Assembly (NCBI RefSeq): GCF_017876795.1
Contig: NZ_JAGIOR010000001.1
Coordinates: forward strand, 3,870,501-3,934,500
Reading direction: 5' to 3'
Origin: Rhizobium leguminosarum
GTDB taxonomy: Bacteria; Pseudomonadota; Alphaproteobacteria; Rhizobiales; Rhizobiaceae
DNA: 64,000 bases
The notes under the pieces: generated by a model
What the model saw: only the letters and a program-made list of their open reading frames with translations
Told to the model about the DNA's origin: nothing
Databases searched by the model: none
Shown here: in pieces, positions 9,759 to 18,683 of the stretch
Layout: each line of letters begins with the position of its first letter
How positions within the stretch are numbered: the first letter of the stretch is position 1
Position numbers and translations under genes: made by a program

Positions 9759-11324
9759 ATGAACAAGCTGGAAAAAAGCGATCAATTCGACGTGGAAGCA
9801 CTGCGCAAGCAGGTCTCCGACATCGAGGTGCGCGGCGACGCGGGTCAGGAAAAACCTTCCGACCCGACCGAAATCAACCCCTATGCCCGGCAGATCGCCG
9901 AACAGTTCCGCGATGGAACCAATTCGCCTGTCATCATCATCGGGCAATTGCGGCTGCTGGAATTCCTGGCGCTCTTCGCGATCGCCCTGATCGTCCACTT
10001 TTTCTGGCCCGGCGATGGCCATGATTCCTTCTGGATGCGGGCGGGCATGGCGACGATCGCTTCGGCCTTGACCGTCATCGGCCTGCAGCTTGCCGACAGC
10101 TACACCATCCCAGCGCTTCGGGCCAAGCTGCGGCTGATCCCGCGCATTCTGGGGTCGTGGACGATCGCGCTCCTCCTGACCGTCGGCCTTTTTGCGCTGG
10201 TTCGCGGCACCAGCTGGGCGATGGTGGTCGACGCCTATCTCCCCTGGTTCGCGGCAGGCGCGCTCTTCTTGGCGGCCGAGCGATTCCTCGTCACCTACGG
10301 CATCCGCAACTGGGCGCGCAACGGCATCATGGAGCGCCGCGCCGTCATCGTCGGCGGCGGCGAGCCGGCCAAGGATCTGATCCGCATCCTCGAGCAGCAG
10401 GATGACAACGACATCCGCATCTGCGGCATCTTCGACGATCGCGGCGAAAAGCGCTCGCCGATCATGGTCGCCGGCTATCCGAAGCTCGGCACCGTGGCCG
10501 AACTCGTCGAATTCGTGCGGCTGACGCGCATCGACATGCTGATCATCGCTCTGCCGCTGTCGGCCGAGGCGCGTATCTACGATCTTTTGAAGAAGCTTTG
10601 GGTTCTGCCGGTCGATATCCGCCTTGCAGCGCATGCCAACCGGCTGCGTTTCCGTCCGCGCGCCTATTCGCATGTCGGCTCGGTGCCGATGCTCGACATT
10701 TTCAAGATGCCGATCCGCGACTGGGATTCCGTCGCCAAGCGCGGCTTCGACATCTTCTTCACCCTCGTCGCGCTGGCGCTGCTCTGGCCGCTAATGGTGG
10801 CCACGGCGATCGCTATCAAGGCGACTTCGGATGGCCCGGTTTTCTTCATGCAGAAGCGCCACGGCTTCAACAACGAAATCATCAACGTCTTCAAATTTCG
10901 CTCGATGTACACCAACATGGCCGACCCCACCGGCAAGGCCGCGGTAATTAAGGGCGATCCGCGTGTCACCCGCGTCGGCCGCTTCATTCGCAAGACCTCG
11001 ATCGACGAATTGCCACAGCTTTTCAACGTCTTGAGGGGCGATCTCTCGCTGGTCGGGCCGCGCCCGCATGCGGTTCTCGCCCAGGCCCGCGATCGCGCCT
11101 TCGGCGATGTCGTCGAGGGTTATTTCGCCCGCCACCGCGTCAAGCCCGGCGTCACCGGCTGGGCCCAGATCAATGGCTGGCGTGGTGAGGTGGACAATGA
11201 CGAGAAGATCAAGTTCCGCACCGCCTACGACCTCTATTACATCGAGAACTGGTCGCTCTGGTTCGATCTCAAGATCCTGTTCCTGACGCCGATCCGGCTG
11301 CTCAATACGGAAAACGCCTATTGA
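9759..11324 (+). CDS. Polyprenyl-phosphate sugar-1-phosphate transferase (WcaJ/ExoY-like), priming enzyme
   Basis: A 521-residue membrane enzyme that starts repeat-unit synthesis by moving a hexose-1-phosphate to undecaprenyl phosphate. It has four or five N-terminal helices (about residues 60-180), a Rossmann-like domain (RRAVIVGGGEPAKDLIRILEQ) and a C-terminal bacterial sugar-transferase domain with KRGFDIFFTLVALALLW, KFRSMYTNM and RKTSIDELPQLFNVLRGDLS. The fused long form matches the undecaprenyl-phosphate glucose phosphotransferase group. In Agrobacterium and Rhodopseudomonas the equivalent enzyme is UppE; I infer but cannot prove orthology. Confidence 0.9.
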   Translation: MNKLEKSDQFDVEALRKQVSDIEVRGDAGQEKPSDPTEINPYARQIAEQFRDGTNSPVIIIGQLRLLEFLALFAIALIVHFFWPGDGHDSFWMRAGMATIASALTVIGLQLADSYTIPALRAKLRLIPRILGSWTIALLLTVGLFALVRGTSWAMVVDAYLPWFAAGALFLAAERFLVTYGIRNWARNGIMERRAVIVGGGEPAKDLIRILEQQDDNDIRICGIFDDRGEKRSPIMVAGYPKLGTVAELVEFVRLTRIDMLIIALPLSAEARIYDLLKKLWVLPVDIRLAAHANRLRFRPRAYSHVGSVPMLDIFKMPIRDWDSVAKRGFDIFFTLVALALLWPLMVATAIAIKATSDGPVFFMQKRHGFNNEIINVFKFRSMYTNMADPTGKAAVIKGDPRVTRVGRFIRKTSIDELPQLFNVLRGDLSLVGPRPHAVLAQARDRAFGDVVEGYFARHRVKPGVTGWAQINGWRGEVDNDEKIKFRTAYDLYYIENWSLWFDLKILFLTPIRLLNTENAY

Positions 11325-12553
11325 GCGCGATCGAGGCGACATATCCCCGTGTCGCCCAGCCGCAGCGGATGACGCTGCGCCTGATCGGCTCGGCCTTCGT
11401 CGCCTTCGGCGTCTTCCTCTCCGGTTTCGTGATCGACGAACCGGCACCCTACGAACTCTGGATGGCGGGGTTGATCGGCCTCTGGTTCATCCTGGGCCTG
11501 AGGATTTCGCGCGGCGTGGCGCCGCTGCTTGCCCTGCTGCTCACCTTCAATATCGGCGGTATGCTGTCGCTGACGCAGATGAAAGATCTGGCGACGGGGC
11601 CGATGTATATTGCGGTGTCGACCTTCCTGGCGCTGACGGCAGTCTTTTACGCAGCGATTATCGAGGACAGCCACAAGCGGCTGCCGCTGGTCTTCAACGC
11701 CTGGACCTTCGCCGCCGTCGCCACCTCCGCGCTCGGCATACTCGGCTATTTCCATGCCTTTCCGGGCGCGGAGATCTTCACGCTCTATGACCGCGCCAAG
11801 GGCGCCTTCCAGGATCCGAACGTCTTCGGCCCCTTCCTGGTGCCGCCATCACTCTATCTCATCCACGGCATCCTGGCCGGCGACCTGAAGAAATCGCCGC
11901 TGAAGGCTGCCGCTCTGCTCGTGCTTGCGCTCGGCATCTTCCTGTCCTTTTCCCGCGCCGCCTGGGGTCTGTTCGCGCTCGGTGTGGTGCTGCTGATCTT
12001 CATCATGCTGCTCAAGGAGCGCAGCGGCGCCTTTCGCCTCAGGGTGCTGGTCCTGTCGCTGGCGGCGATCATCATGCTGGTCGCCTCGCTGCTGGTGGCG
12101 CTGCAGATCCCGAAGGTCGCCGAACTGTTTTCGGCGCGCGCCCAGCTGGTGCAGCAATATGACGGCGAGCATCTCGGCCGTTTCGAGCGCCACCGGATCG
12201 GCTTCACCATGATGATGGAGCGCCCGCTCGGCATCGGCCCGCTGGTGTTCGGCACAATGTTTCCCGAGGACGAGCACAATATCTGGCTGAAATCGCTCAC
12301 CACCTATGGCTGGCTCGGCTTCGTCAGCTATGTCGGCATGCTCATCTGGACGCTCGCGCTCGGCTTCCGATACCTGCTGCTCGACCGGCCGTGGCAGCCC
12401 TTCCTGATGATCGCCTGGATCTCGGTTCTCGGCCACGCGACGATCGGCAACGTCATCGATATCGACCACTGGCGCCATGTCTATTTGCTGCTCGGCACGG
12501 TCTGGGGCTGCGCGGCGCTTGAGGTGCGCCACAAGCGCGGCCGGAGGCCATAG
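11321..12553 (+). CDS. Wzy-like O-antigen/exopolysaccharide polymerase
   Basis: A 410-residue protein with about ten hydrophobic helices and the O-antigen ligase/polymerase signature in the second half: a large loop with LGRFERHRIGFTMMMERP followed by EDEHNIWLKSLTTYGWLGF. It should polymerise repeat units on the periplasmic face. The TTG start overlaps the previous stop (TTGA) and has GGAAA upstream; an ATG at 11369 is the alternative. With the flippase not visible here, export may rely on a distant wzx or an unrecognised gene. Confidence 0.82.
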   Translation: MSAIEATYPRVAQPQRMTLRLIGSAFVAFGVFLSGFVIDEPAPYELWMAGLIGLWFILGLRISRGVAPLLALLLTFNIGGMLSLTQMKDLATGPMYIAVSTFLALTAVFYAAIIEDSHKRLPLVFNAWTFAAVATSALGILGYFHAFPGAEIFTLYDRAKGAFQDPNVFGPFLVPPSLYLIHGILAGDLKKSPLKAAALLVLALGIFLSFSRAAWGLFALGVVLLIFIMLLKERSGAFRLRVLVLSLAAIIMLVASLLVALQIPKVAELFSARAQLVQQYDGEHLGRFERHRIGFTMMMERPLGIGPLVFGTMFPEDEHNIWLKSLTTYGWLGFVSYVGMLIWTLALGFRYLLLDRPWQPFLMIAWISVLGHATIGNVIDIDHWRHVYLLLGTVWGCAALEVRHKRGRRP

Positions 12554-12571
12554 CTCCGAAAACATCGCTGT

Positions 12572-13405
12572 CTATTTCGTCGCGCCTGCCGTCAAGCCGG
12601 CGATAAACCGCCGCTGGAAAACCAGATACGTCAGAATGAGCGGGAAAATCACAATCACCGCGCCGGCGGTCAGAACCGGCGTGTTGACAGTGTAACGCCC
12701 TTGGAAAAACAGCATGCCGAGGGGCAGCGTCCGATAGGCGTCGTCGTTGACCAGAATGAACGGAATGAGAAACTCGTTCCAGGTCCAGATGAACAGGAAC
12801 AGCGCCAATGTCGACATTGCCGGTATCATCAGCGGGATAACGATCTTGCGAAGGATATGGAAGCGTCCGGCGCCGTCGAGGACCGCCGCTTCGAGAACTT
12901 CCTCTGGTAATTGTTGCATCGCGCTGGCGAGGAAGATCGTTGAGAACGGTATCGACATCGCGATCTGCGGGATAATAAGCGCCGCATAGGTGTTGATCAG
13001 ACCAAGATATCGCATTTCATAATAAAGCGGGATGATGAAGGCCTCCGCCGGCACCATCATGCCGAGCGTCAGGATCGCGAACAGCGTGCGCCGAAGCGGG
13101 AATGACAGGTAGGCGAAGGCAAAACCGGTCAGCAGGCCTAAAAAGACGCTTACTGCAACGACGGGTATGACAACGATGATCGAATTCCAGAAGTAGATGT
13201 TGAAATGTCCGGCATTCCAGGCATCGACATAATTTTCGAAATGCGGATAGGCCGGAAGGGCGAATGCACCCTTCAAGACGTCAGCCTTGCTCTTTATCGA
13301 CGTCAGCAGCAGAAGCAGGAACGGGGTGATCGTTACGAAAGCAAGAAGCCAGAGGACAAGACGAAGGAATAGCGCAGCGGCCGGGATGTTGGACGAACGG
13401 CTCAT
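12572..13405 (-). CDS. Sugar ABC transporter permease (MalG-like, CUT1)
   Basis: A 277-residue inner-membrane permease with six helices. The EAA loop that contacts the ATPase is clear: EVLEAAVLDGAGRFHILRKI, followed by PLMIPA. The ATG at 13405 has AAGGAG 7 bases upstream and overlaps the stop of the partner permease gene (TGATG). No ATPase gene lies nearby, so the transporter probably uses a shared MsmK/UgpC-type ATPase encoded elsewhere. Confidence 0.9.
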   Translation of the reverse strand: MSRSSNIPAAALFLRLVLWLLAFVTITPFLLLLLTSIKSKADVLKGAFALPAYPHFENYVDAWNAGHFNIYFWNSIIVVIPVVAVSVFLGLLTGFAFAYLSFPLRRTLFAILTLGMMVPAEAFIIPLYYEMRYLGLINTYAALIIPQIAMSIPFSTIFLASAMQQLPEEVLEAAVLDGAGRFHILRKIVIPLMIPAMSTLALFLFIWTWNEFLIPFILVNDDAYRTLPLGMLFFQGRYTVNTPVLTAGAVIVIFPLILTYLVFQRRFIAGLTAGATK

Positions 13406-14298
13406 CAAGCCACTCCTTTACTTCTAGAGCCGACCAGCCGGTGAATTGCATAATTGATTGCGAATGTCAGCAACGCGCCGACAATGGCGATGGCCGCCGC
13501 AGCGCCGAACCGATTGAGCTCGAAGCCGAGCTGATACATGTAGATATTCGGCACGAGCGTCGCGTTCGCCGGTCCGCCGCGGGTCATTGTAAAAATCAGG
13601 TCGAAGCTTTTAATCGATGCTATCACCGTCAGAAGCAAAACCACCCTTATCTCAGGCATGAGAAGCGGCAGCGTTATCCAGAAAAATGTCTTTCGCGCCG
13701 AAGCGCCATCGACCTTGGCGGCATCGAACAGCGACGGGTCAATGCGCTGAATTCCGGTGAGGAAAATGACCATGCAGAAACCAAAAAAATACCATGTGGC
13801 AACGATCCCGACCGCGGGAAGCACAAAATTGAAATCTCCGAGCCAGGGCAATGCGAACCTGCCCAATCCTACCGCTCTGAGAAACTGATTGAACGGGCCG
13901 AATGCGGGATTGTAGAGCCATGCCCAGATGATGCCCAACACGGCAGTCGGCATGATATAAGGCAGGAACAGGAACGTTCTGAGGGCGAGTTGTTCGCGCT
14001 GCTTGAGATTCCAGACGCAGGCAGCAAGCGTTATCCCGAGCACGAGCGGCAGGACACAGTAGAAGATCATGAGTTCGGCATTGTTACGCAGGGCAATGTA
14101 AAAACGACTGTCGGAAAACAGATCGGCGTAATTGCCCAAGCCAACCCACTTCGGCACGCTCAAGCCGTCCCAACTGGTCAGGCTCAGTCCCAAAGCCGCG
14201 ACAATCGGCCCAAAGACAAACGCCGCGTAAAGCAGCAATCCAGGCAATAAATAGATGAAATTGGTCTGTTGCGTTCCATCAAGCGCGGAGCGTTTCAT
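13405..14298 (-). CDS. Sugar ABC transporter permease (MalF-like, CUT1)
   Basis: A 297-residue permease with six helices and the EAA motif SLFDAAKVDGASARKTFFW followed by LPLLMP. I chose the ATG at 14298 because GGAG precedes it by 6 bases; the upstream in-frame ATG at 14310 lacks a site. It is the middle gene of the binding-protein/permease/permease operon. A large branched inverted repeat separates it from the binding-protein gene. Confidence 0.9.
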   Translation of the reverse strand: MKRSALDGTQQTNFIYLLPGLLLYAAFVFGPIVAALGLSLTSWDGLSVPKWVGLGNYADLFSDSRFYIALRNNAELMIFYCVLPLVLGITLAACVWNLKQREQLALRTFLFLPYIMPTAVLGIIWAWLYNPAFGPFNQFLRAVGLGRFALPWLGDFNFVLPAVGIVATWYFFGFCMVIFLTGIQRIDPSLFDAAKVDGASARKTFFWITLPLLMPEIRVVLLLTVIASIKSFDLIFTMTRGGPANATLVPNIYMYQLGFELNRFGAAAAIAIVGALLTFAINYAIHRLVGSRSKGVA

Positions 14299-14376
14299 CC
14301 AGTACTCCATGAAGCCAAACTCTGGTCATCGCGCAGCAAGCCGCCGCTTGCAGCGCTCATTTCAGCGTGACGAACT

Positions 14377-14440
14377 GGACGCCGGTTGGACCGCCGATCC
14401 GGCGGTCGTGACCACCGAGCCGGTGGTCCAACCGGCGTCC
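14377..14440 (-). repeat. Three-way-junction inverted repeat between binding-protein and permease genes
   Basis: A 64-base block with near-perfect symmetry. The outer 12-bp arms (ggacgccggttg at 14377-14388 and caaccggcgtcc at 14429-14440) enclose two 19-base hairpins (14389-14407 and 14410-14428), each with 8-bp stems, separated by only two bases. It begins 7 bases after the stop codon of the binding-protein gene. By analogy with malE-malF style intercistronic repeats, it may protect the upstream mRNA from 3' exonucleases and so raise binding-protein levels. That function is inferred. Confidence 0.75.
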
Positions 14441-14447
14441 GCACTCC

Positions 14448-15782
14448 TTATTTCTTATCCTTCAAATACCCCTGATAATCCTTGTCCATGGCATCGACAA
14501 AGGCTTCGGGAGTGATCTTGCCGGACAAGAGAAGTGGTGTGTTGTCGTCTATCGTCTTCAGCATCGTCGGGCTCGACCAATCGGGGTAGTGCCCGAGTGC
14601 ATCGTTGGCGTTGAGTGTTTTCCACATCTCGATGCCCGAGGTCAGGAGCGGCGTAAGCTTAGGCTTTGCATCCGCCGGGAGCGATGTTGCAGGGAGGTAG
14701 CCGGCATTGGCCCAGCTTTCAGCGGCCTTTTCCGAAACCATGTAGTCGACATACTCGCCGGCAAGGTCCTGCTTTGTCTTGTCTTTGGCAAGGCTCGTTA
14801 TCGCCCAGGCAAGGTCCACGCCGCCGACACTCATGGGCTTGGAAATGCCCTTCGGAGCGGGAATGGCCATGAAGCCGATATCTGGATTGTTTTGCATGTC
14901 GCCGAAATACCAGGTCCCGGAGATCAGGAACGCGCCTTGCCCGGAAATGAAGAGCTGGACGGCGTCGTCAGCCGAGATGCCCTCGAAGCCGGGATAGAAA
15001 TAGCCGCCCTGTGCCCAACTCTGCACGAGCTTGGCGGATTCGATATTGCCCTTGGTGTTCCAGGAGCCGCCTTTGCCGTAAATCAGGTCATCAAGTTCGC
15101 CGCGATTGGCCGCGTCGATATGCGCTTGATCGATGGCACCGATCATGTGCAGGGCGAGATGCTGCTTTGCCGAGCCCATCATGAAGGGCGCAACGCCTTT
15201 TTCCTTCAGCTTATCAAGATCAGCCAAAAGCTCCTCGAAGGTCTGCGGCAGCTTAACGCCCGCGTCGTCGAGGATCTTCTTGTTGTAGTAGAGGCCAACG
15301 ATCTCGCCGAGACCCGATATGCCGTAGGTCTTGCCGACCCCGAATTTTGGCCCCTCCCAGCGGTCTCGAGCAAGCACGGAATCCGATTGCCGCTTATCCC
15401 AGCCATATTTCTTGATGTAGTCGTCAACCGGCAGGAGCAAACCTTCCTTGACCATCGCGCCCATGTCGCCGGCGCCCTGGTTGACCTTGGTGATGACAGG
15501 GCCGTCCCCTGCCGAAACCGCAAGCTTCAGCGTCAGCTTCATGTCATCGAAGGTGCGGGCGGTGCGTTTGATCGTTACACCGGGATGGGCGGCTTCGAAC
15601 TCCTTATTCAGTTGCTCGATGACCGCGCTCTGGCCTTCAAAGGTTTGGTCATCCCACACAGCCAGATCGTCGGCGCGGGCCGCGGAAAGGCCGAAACTCA
15701 TAAGCGCCGCGCCTGCAAGCGCGACAGCTGCTTTCAATCGGTATGCCGGCAGTATGCTGATCGATTTCACGGTTCTATTCAT
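14448..15782 (-). CDS. Sugar-binding protein of ABC transporter (CUT1)
   Basis: Periplasmic solute-binding protein of 444 residues, SBP family 1. The ATG at 15782 has GAGG 8 bases upstream; a GTG ten codons earlier is the alternative. The signal peptide runs to about residue 38 and ends SAARAD. Mature motifs such as MTL-type hinge regions and SWAQGGYFYPGF and GQGAFLISGTWYFGDMQ are typical of oligosaccharide binders. It is the first gene of the operon, next to a glycosidase gene, so a di- or oligosaccharide or glycoside is likely. Confidence 0.9.
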   Translation of the reverse strand: MNRTVKSISILPAYRLKAAVALAGAALMSFGLSAARADDLAVWDDQTFEGQSAVIEQLNKEFEAAHPGVTIKRTARTFDDMKLTLKLAVSAGDGPVITKVNQGAGDMGAMVKEGLLLPVDDYIKKYGWDKRQSDSVLARDRWEGPKFGVGKTYGISGLGEIVGLYYNKKILDDAGVKLPQTFEELLADLDKLKEKGVAPFMMGSAKQHLALHMIGAIDQAHIDAANRGELDDLIYGKGGSWNTKGNIESAKLVQSWAQGGYFYPGFEGISADDAVQLFISGQGAFLISGTWYFGDMQNNPDIGFMAIPAPKGISKPMSVGGVDLAWAITSLAKDKTKQDLAGEYVDYMVSEKAAESWANAGYLPATSLPADAKPKLTPLLTSGIEMWKTLNANDALGHYPDWSSPTMLKTIDDNTPLLLSGKITPEAFVDAMDKDYQGYLKDKK

Positions 15783-15959
15783 CTGCTCCACCTCACTTGA
15801 TTTATTCTCCACTCCCCGTCCGGACCTCGCGCCTGGCGCCGGCCGAACGTTTTCTTCCCCCAGAGCTTTGCCTGGTTGGCGAATCTGAGGTAATCGTCAA
15901 TGCATCAGCCCCTCTCGCGATCCAGAATGACAAAGCGCCACGCAGGAGGTGGCAAAGCG

Positions 15960-16574
15960 ATGGACAGCAACTGCTTCATCCGCCCGGCGATTGAAGCCGA
16001 TATCGACGCTCTTTTCGACATCTGCCTGAAAACTGCCAATGGCGGCGAGGACGCCAGCGCGCTCTATAGCGACCCGCATCTGCCCGGTTACATCTGGTCG
16101 GTACCCTATCTCAAGTTTGCCAGAGACCTTGCCTTTGTTCTCGTTCAGGGCGACCGACCGGTCGGCTATGTCCTCGGGGTGTCCGATACCAGCAGGTTCG
16201 ACAAAGACTTGGCGACAAACTGGTGGCCGTTCGTCCGCCGAGAGATCGCCGGGCTGACACCCAGCCATCCGCGCGACGCCGATGTGATCGAGCGAATTCA
16301 AAATCCGCGAAGCGGAACGACGTGGCTTCAAGACGACTATCCGGCGCATCTTCACATCAACATTCTTCCCGGACTTCAGGCAGGCGGCTGGGGGCGCAGG
16401 ATGATCAGCACCGAGCTTCAGGCGCTTCGCAATCAAGGGGTCAAGGCTGTGCATCTCGGGGTCGATCCAAACAACGAACGCGCCAGAGGCTTCTACCGTC
16501 ATCTTGGTTTTTCCGAACTCGAACGGGACGGCTCCGTCGCTTTTGCCATGCGGATCGATGAAGTATCCGGCTAG
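15960..16574 (+). CDS. GNAT-family N-acetyltransferase
   Basis: A 204-residue acetyl-CoA-dependent acetyltransferase. The GNAT core is seen as IRPAIEADIDALFDICLKT near the N-terminus, and the acetyl-CoA loop as LPGLQAGGWGRRMI followed by VHLGVDPNNERARGFYRHLGF. The ATG at 15960 has GGAGG 10 bases upstream. Similar proteins lie beside sugar-uptake operons in rhizobia, and some resemble the acetyltransferase half of O-GlcNAcase-type proteins. The substrate may be an amino sugar or glycoside, but this is only suggested by context. Confidence 0.8.
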   Translation: MDSNCFIRPAIEADIDALFDICLKTANGGEDASALYSDPHLPGYIWSVPYLKFARDLAFVLVQGDRPVGYVLGVSDTSRFDKDLATNWWPFVRREIAGLTPSHPRDADVIERIQNPRSGTTWLQDDYPAHLHINILPGLQAGGWGRRMISTELQALRNQGVKAVHLGVDPNNERARGFYRHLGFSELERDGSVAFAMRIDEVSG

Positions 16575-16700
16575 AGCATTTCCGTTTTTCTTCGAAACAC
16601 GGAAATGCTCTAGCTCATTATTTTCACGCAATTCCCAAGGCAAACCGCTTCGCGCTTTTCCCCGCAAAACCGCTGCACACTTTTGCTGGAATTGCTTTAG
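16571..16700. repeat. RIME-like repeat with terminator-like hairpin
   Basis: The stop codon of the acetyltransferase gene is inside a strong hairpin, ctagagcatttccg paired with cggaaatgctctag (16571-16613). A second palindromic module follows (about 16627-16700) with aaaaccgctgcacacttttg, a word shared with the repeat at 58630-58660. It separates two convergent genes and may terminate both. Confidence 0.7.
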
Positions 16701-16720
16701 AACCGACCGAGCCATCATGC

Positions 16721-18478
16721 TCATGAGATTGGCTCCGCATTTGCGGCGTCAAGCCCGTATTTTAGAACAACCGCCGCCGGCATGGCACTCCAGCCCTGAA
16801 GCAGGGAGCCGCGCCCGTAAGGCGGCGAGAAATATTCCACCGCACCGATCCAGCCGTTCTCCAGGCAGGTTTGCCACCAGCGTGTCAATGCATAACGCGC
16901 ACCGCCAAGTCCGTGACGAAGGCGTTCTTCGGCATAGGCGCCATCCCAATAGGGCCAGTCCGAGCCATTGTGGTAGCGGTAGGGAAAGGCGGTCTTGGAT
17001 CGCAGATCACTTTGCCGCTTGAATGGCGGATAGGCGCACATCACCCCCCAGCTGCCATAGGGCTGTTCCTGATTGTTGCGCGATTCCAGCTTGCTTTCAA
17101 ACGCTCTCAGCAAGCCAACGGCCTTTTGCGCTGAAATCGCACCCAATCGTGACAAGGTCAGGCTGTCGAGAGCCAGATGATCCTCGACAAAAGCGCCAGG
17201 CGTTCCATAGTCGACATATCCTCCCGTTGTCGGCACAAAGAGCCTGGCCTCGATTTCTTGGCGGGCAAGACTTGCGGTCTTGCGTGCGCGTTCAGCAAGC
17301 GTCGGATCGAGACTGTCGCCAAGCCTTGCCACCGCGTCCAGGGCTCCGACGAAAAGACCCAGATCGTAAGAGACCAGACCCTCACGATAGACATTGTCGG
17401 CCCAGTCCCGGTCGTTGCGCGGCTTCAGCGGCAGAACGCTGCCGGGACCAGCCAGGCCGAGATAGCGCTCCACGATTGCCTTGACGATCGGCCAGTGTCG
17501 TTGCACCTCGGCTGTATCTTTCGTTGCGCTGAAATAGTCGTCAATGAAAAGAATGAAGAAGAGCGGGCTGTCAAAGTGGTCGCTCCACCAATCTTGCGGA
17601 CGGTTGTGGTACTCCGGAACCGCCCTCTTGTGGGTTTTGGGATTGGCCTTGCTGTCGGCGACAAAGCGCTGCCAAGCCTCTGATTGCGCAGGCCCGGTCA
17701 GGATTACCCCGCTTGGAGCTTCTCCATCCGGCTGGACCCCCTTGGCGAGCAGCCGGATCTCGTCGCGCACCGCCTCCGGTGCAAGCGTCAGAAGAGGCTG
17801 CATCGTCCAATAGCCATCGCGGTAATAGGTCCGTGCCGGAGCACTATAGGCCTGCCCTGCGGCGAGACCAGCGAAGGCGCCGTTTTCATCACGCCTGATG
17901 CTGGAAAGGGCGGCGTGTATCCCCTGGCTGACCATGCTGCGCATCAGCGCGTCGGCGTCGGGCGCCAGATCACAACGCGCAACATATTCAGCGGCTTCCG
18001 CAATGATGGCCTGGCTGGTGAGGCTGAGAGCTTTCTCGGCTTCGCGTCTCGATGCGCCGACGGCAATCCGAAGATCCGAGCCGAGAGCGTCCACGATGAG
18101 CACACCCCAGCCCATTTCGAAAGTCCGCCGATGATCGGTCCGAGTGAGCCTCGCTCTCGCGCCTTCCCCGTCCGGCTCATGCCACCAGGCGCAACGACGC
18201 GCCGGATATACGCCTTGAAGGCGCACGCCTCTGATCAAAATCACCGGCAGCGACTGCGCGACGAATACGCCGCCATGTTCGGAGACCATTCGGTTCGGGG
18301 CATAGGTGTAAGGCCCCCCGACGGCAGAAAATCTCACACGCCCCAGACTGCCAGCGCCCCAGAGAGCGAGATCAGCGTATCCGTCCGGATGAACATCCGC
18401 CTGAAGGCGTGGCGCCATTACAGGCAGTAAAACGCCCTCTTCGGCGGAAAGCTGTCCATCGGTCGAGGGCTTTATCAT
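16721..18478 (-). CDS. Six-hairpin (alpha/alpha)6 glycoside hydrolase-like protein
   Basis: A 585-residue protein with no signal peptide, hence probably cytoplasmic. It has an N-terminal beta-rich part and a long helical C-terminal part resembling six-hairpin glycosidases. Recognisable segments are YYRDGYWTMQPLLTL, NDRDWADNVYREGLVSYDLG, YRYHNGSDWPYWDGAYAEER and YFSPPYGRGSLLQGWSAMPA. Acidic residues in these segments could be catalytic, but I cannot assign the GH family. The ATG at 18478 has GGGGA upstream. It lies with a CUT1 transporter and a ROK regulator, so it probably cleaves the imported glycoside. Confidence 0.75.
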   Translation of the reverse strand: MIKPSTDGQLSAEEGVLLPVMAPRLQADVHPDGYADLALWGAGSLGRVRFSAVGGPYTYAPNRMVSEHGGVFVAQSLPVILIRGVRLQGVYPARRCAWWHEPDGEGARARLTRTDHRRTFEMGWGVLIVDALGSDLRIAVGASRREAEKALSLTSQAIIAEAAEYVARCDLAPDADALMRSMVSQGIHAALSSIRRDENGAFAGLAAGQAYSAPARTYYRDGYWTMQPLLTLAPEAVRDEIRLLAKGVQPDGEAPSGVILTGPAQSEAWQRFVADSKANPKTHKRAVPEYHNRPQDWWSDHFDSPLFFILFIDDYFSATKDTAEVQRHWPIVKAIVERYLGLAGPGSVLPLKPRNDRDWADNVYREGLVSYDLGLFVGALDAVARLGDSLDPTLAERARKTASLARQEIEARLFVPTTGGYVDYGTPGAFVEDHLALDSLTLSRLGAISAQKAVGLLRAFESKLESRNNQEQPYGSWGVMCAYPPFKRQSDLRSKTAFPYRYHNGSDWPYWDGAYAEERLRHGLGGARYALTRWWQTCLENGWIGAVEYFSPPYGRGSLLQGWSAMPAAVVLKYGLDAANAEPIS

Positions 18479-18515
18479 TGGCAATCCCCGCAATTGATCT
18501 CAAGCCTACAGGCAG

Positions 18516-18630
18516 CCTTCCGTTTGTCAAGGATATAGACAAATGGAAGGCCGTGGTGTACTGGAAACCGGTAGAGATGATCAGATAGAGCTTCAGATTT
18601 CGCCTTTCGCGATATTGGAAAGCCAATATC
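18516..18630. promoter_or_regulatory. Divergent promoter region with operator-like inverted repeats
   Basis: The roughly 205 bp between the glycosidase and ROK regulator starts contains three inverted repeats. One is ccttccgtttgtc with gacaaatggaagg (18516-18550, one mismatch). One is tactggaaaccggta (18559-18573). The third is the perfect gatattgg-aaag-ccaatatc (18611-18630). The last two share a TGGAAA centre, so both may be sites for the adjacent ROK protein. No promoter box is clear enough to name. Confidence 0.5.
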
Positions 18631-18683
18631 GTGCTAATTAAGTATGTGCTCCGAACTAATTGCAACGAGCTGGCCGGATAGCA

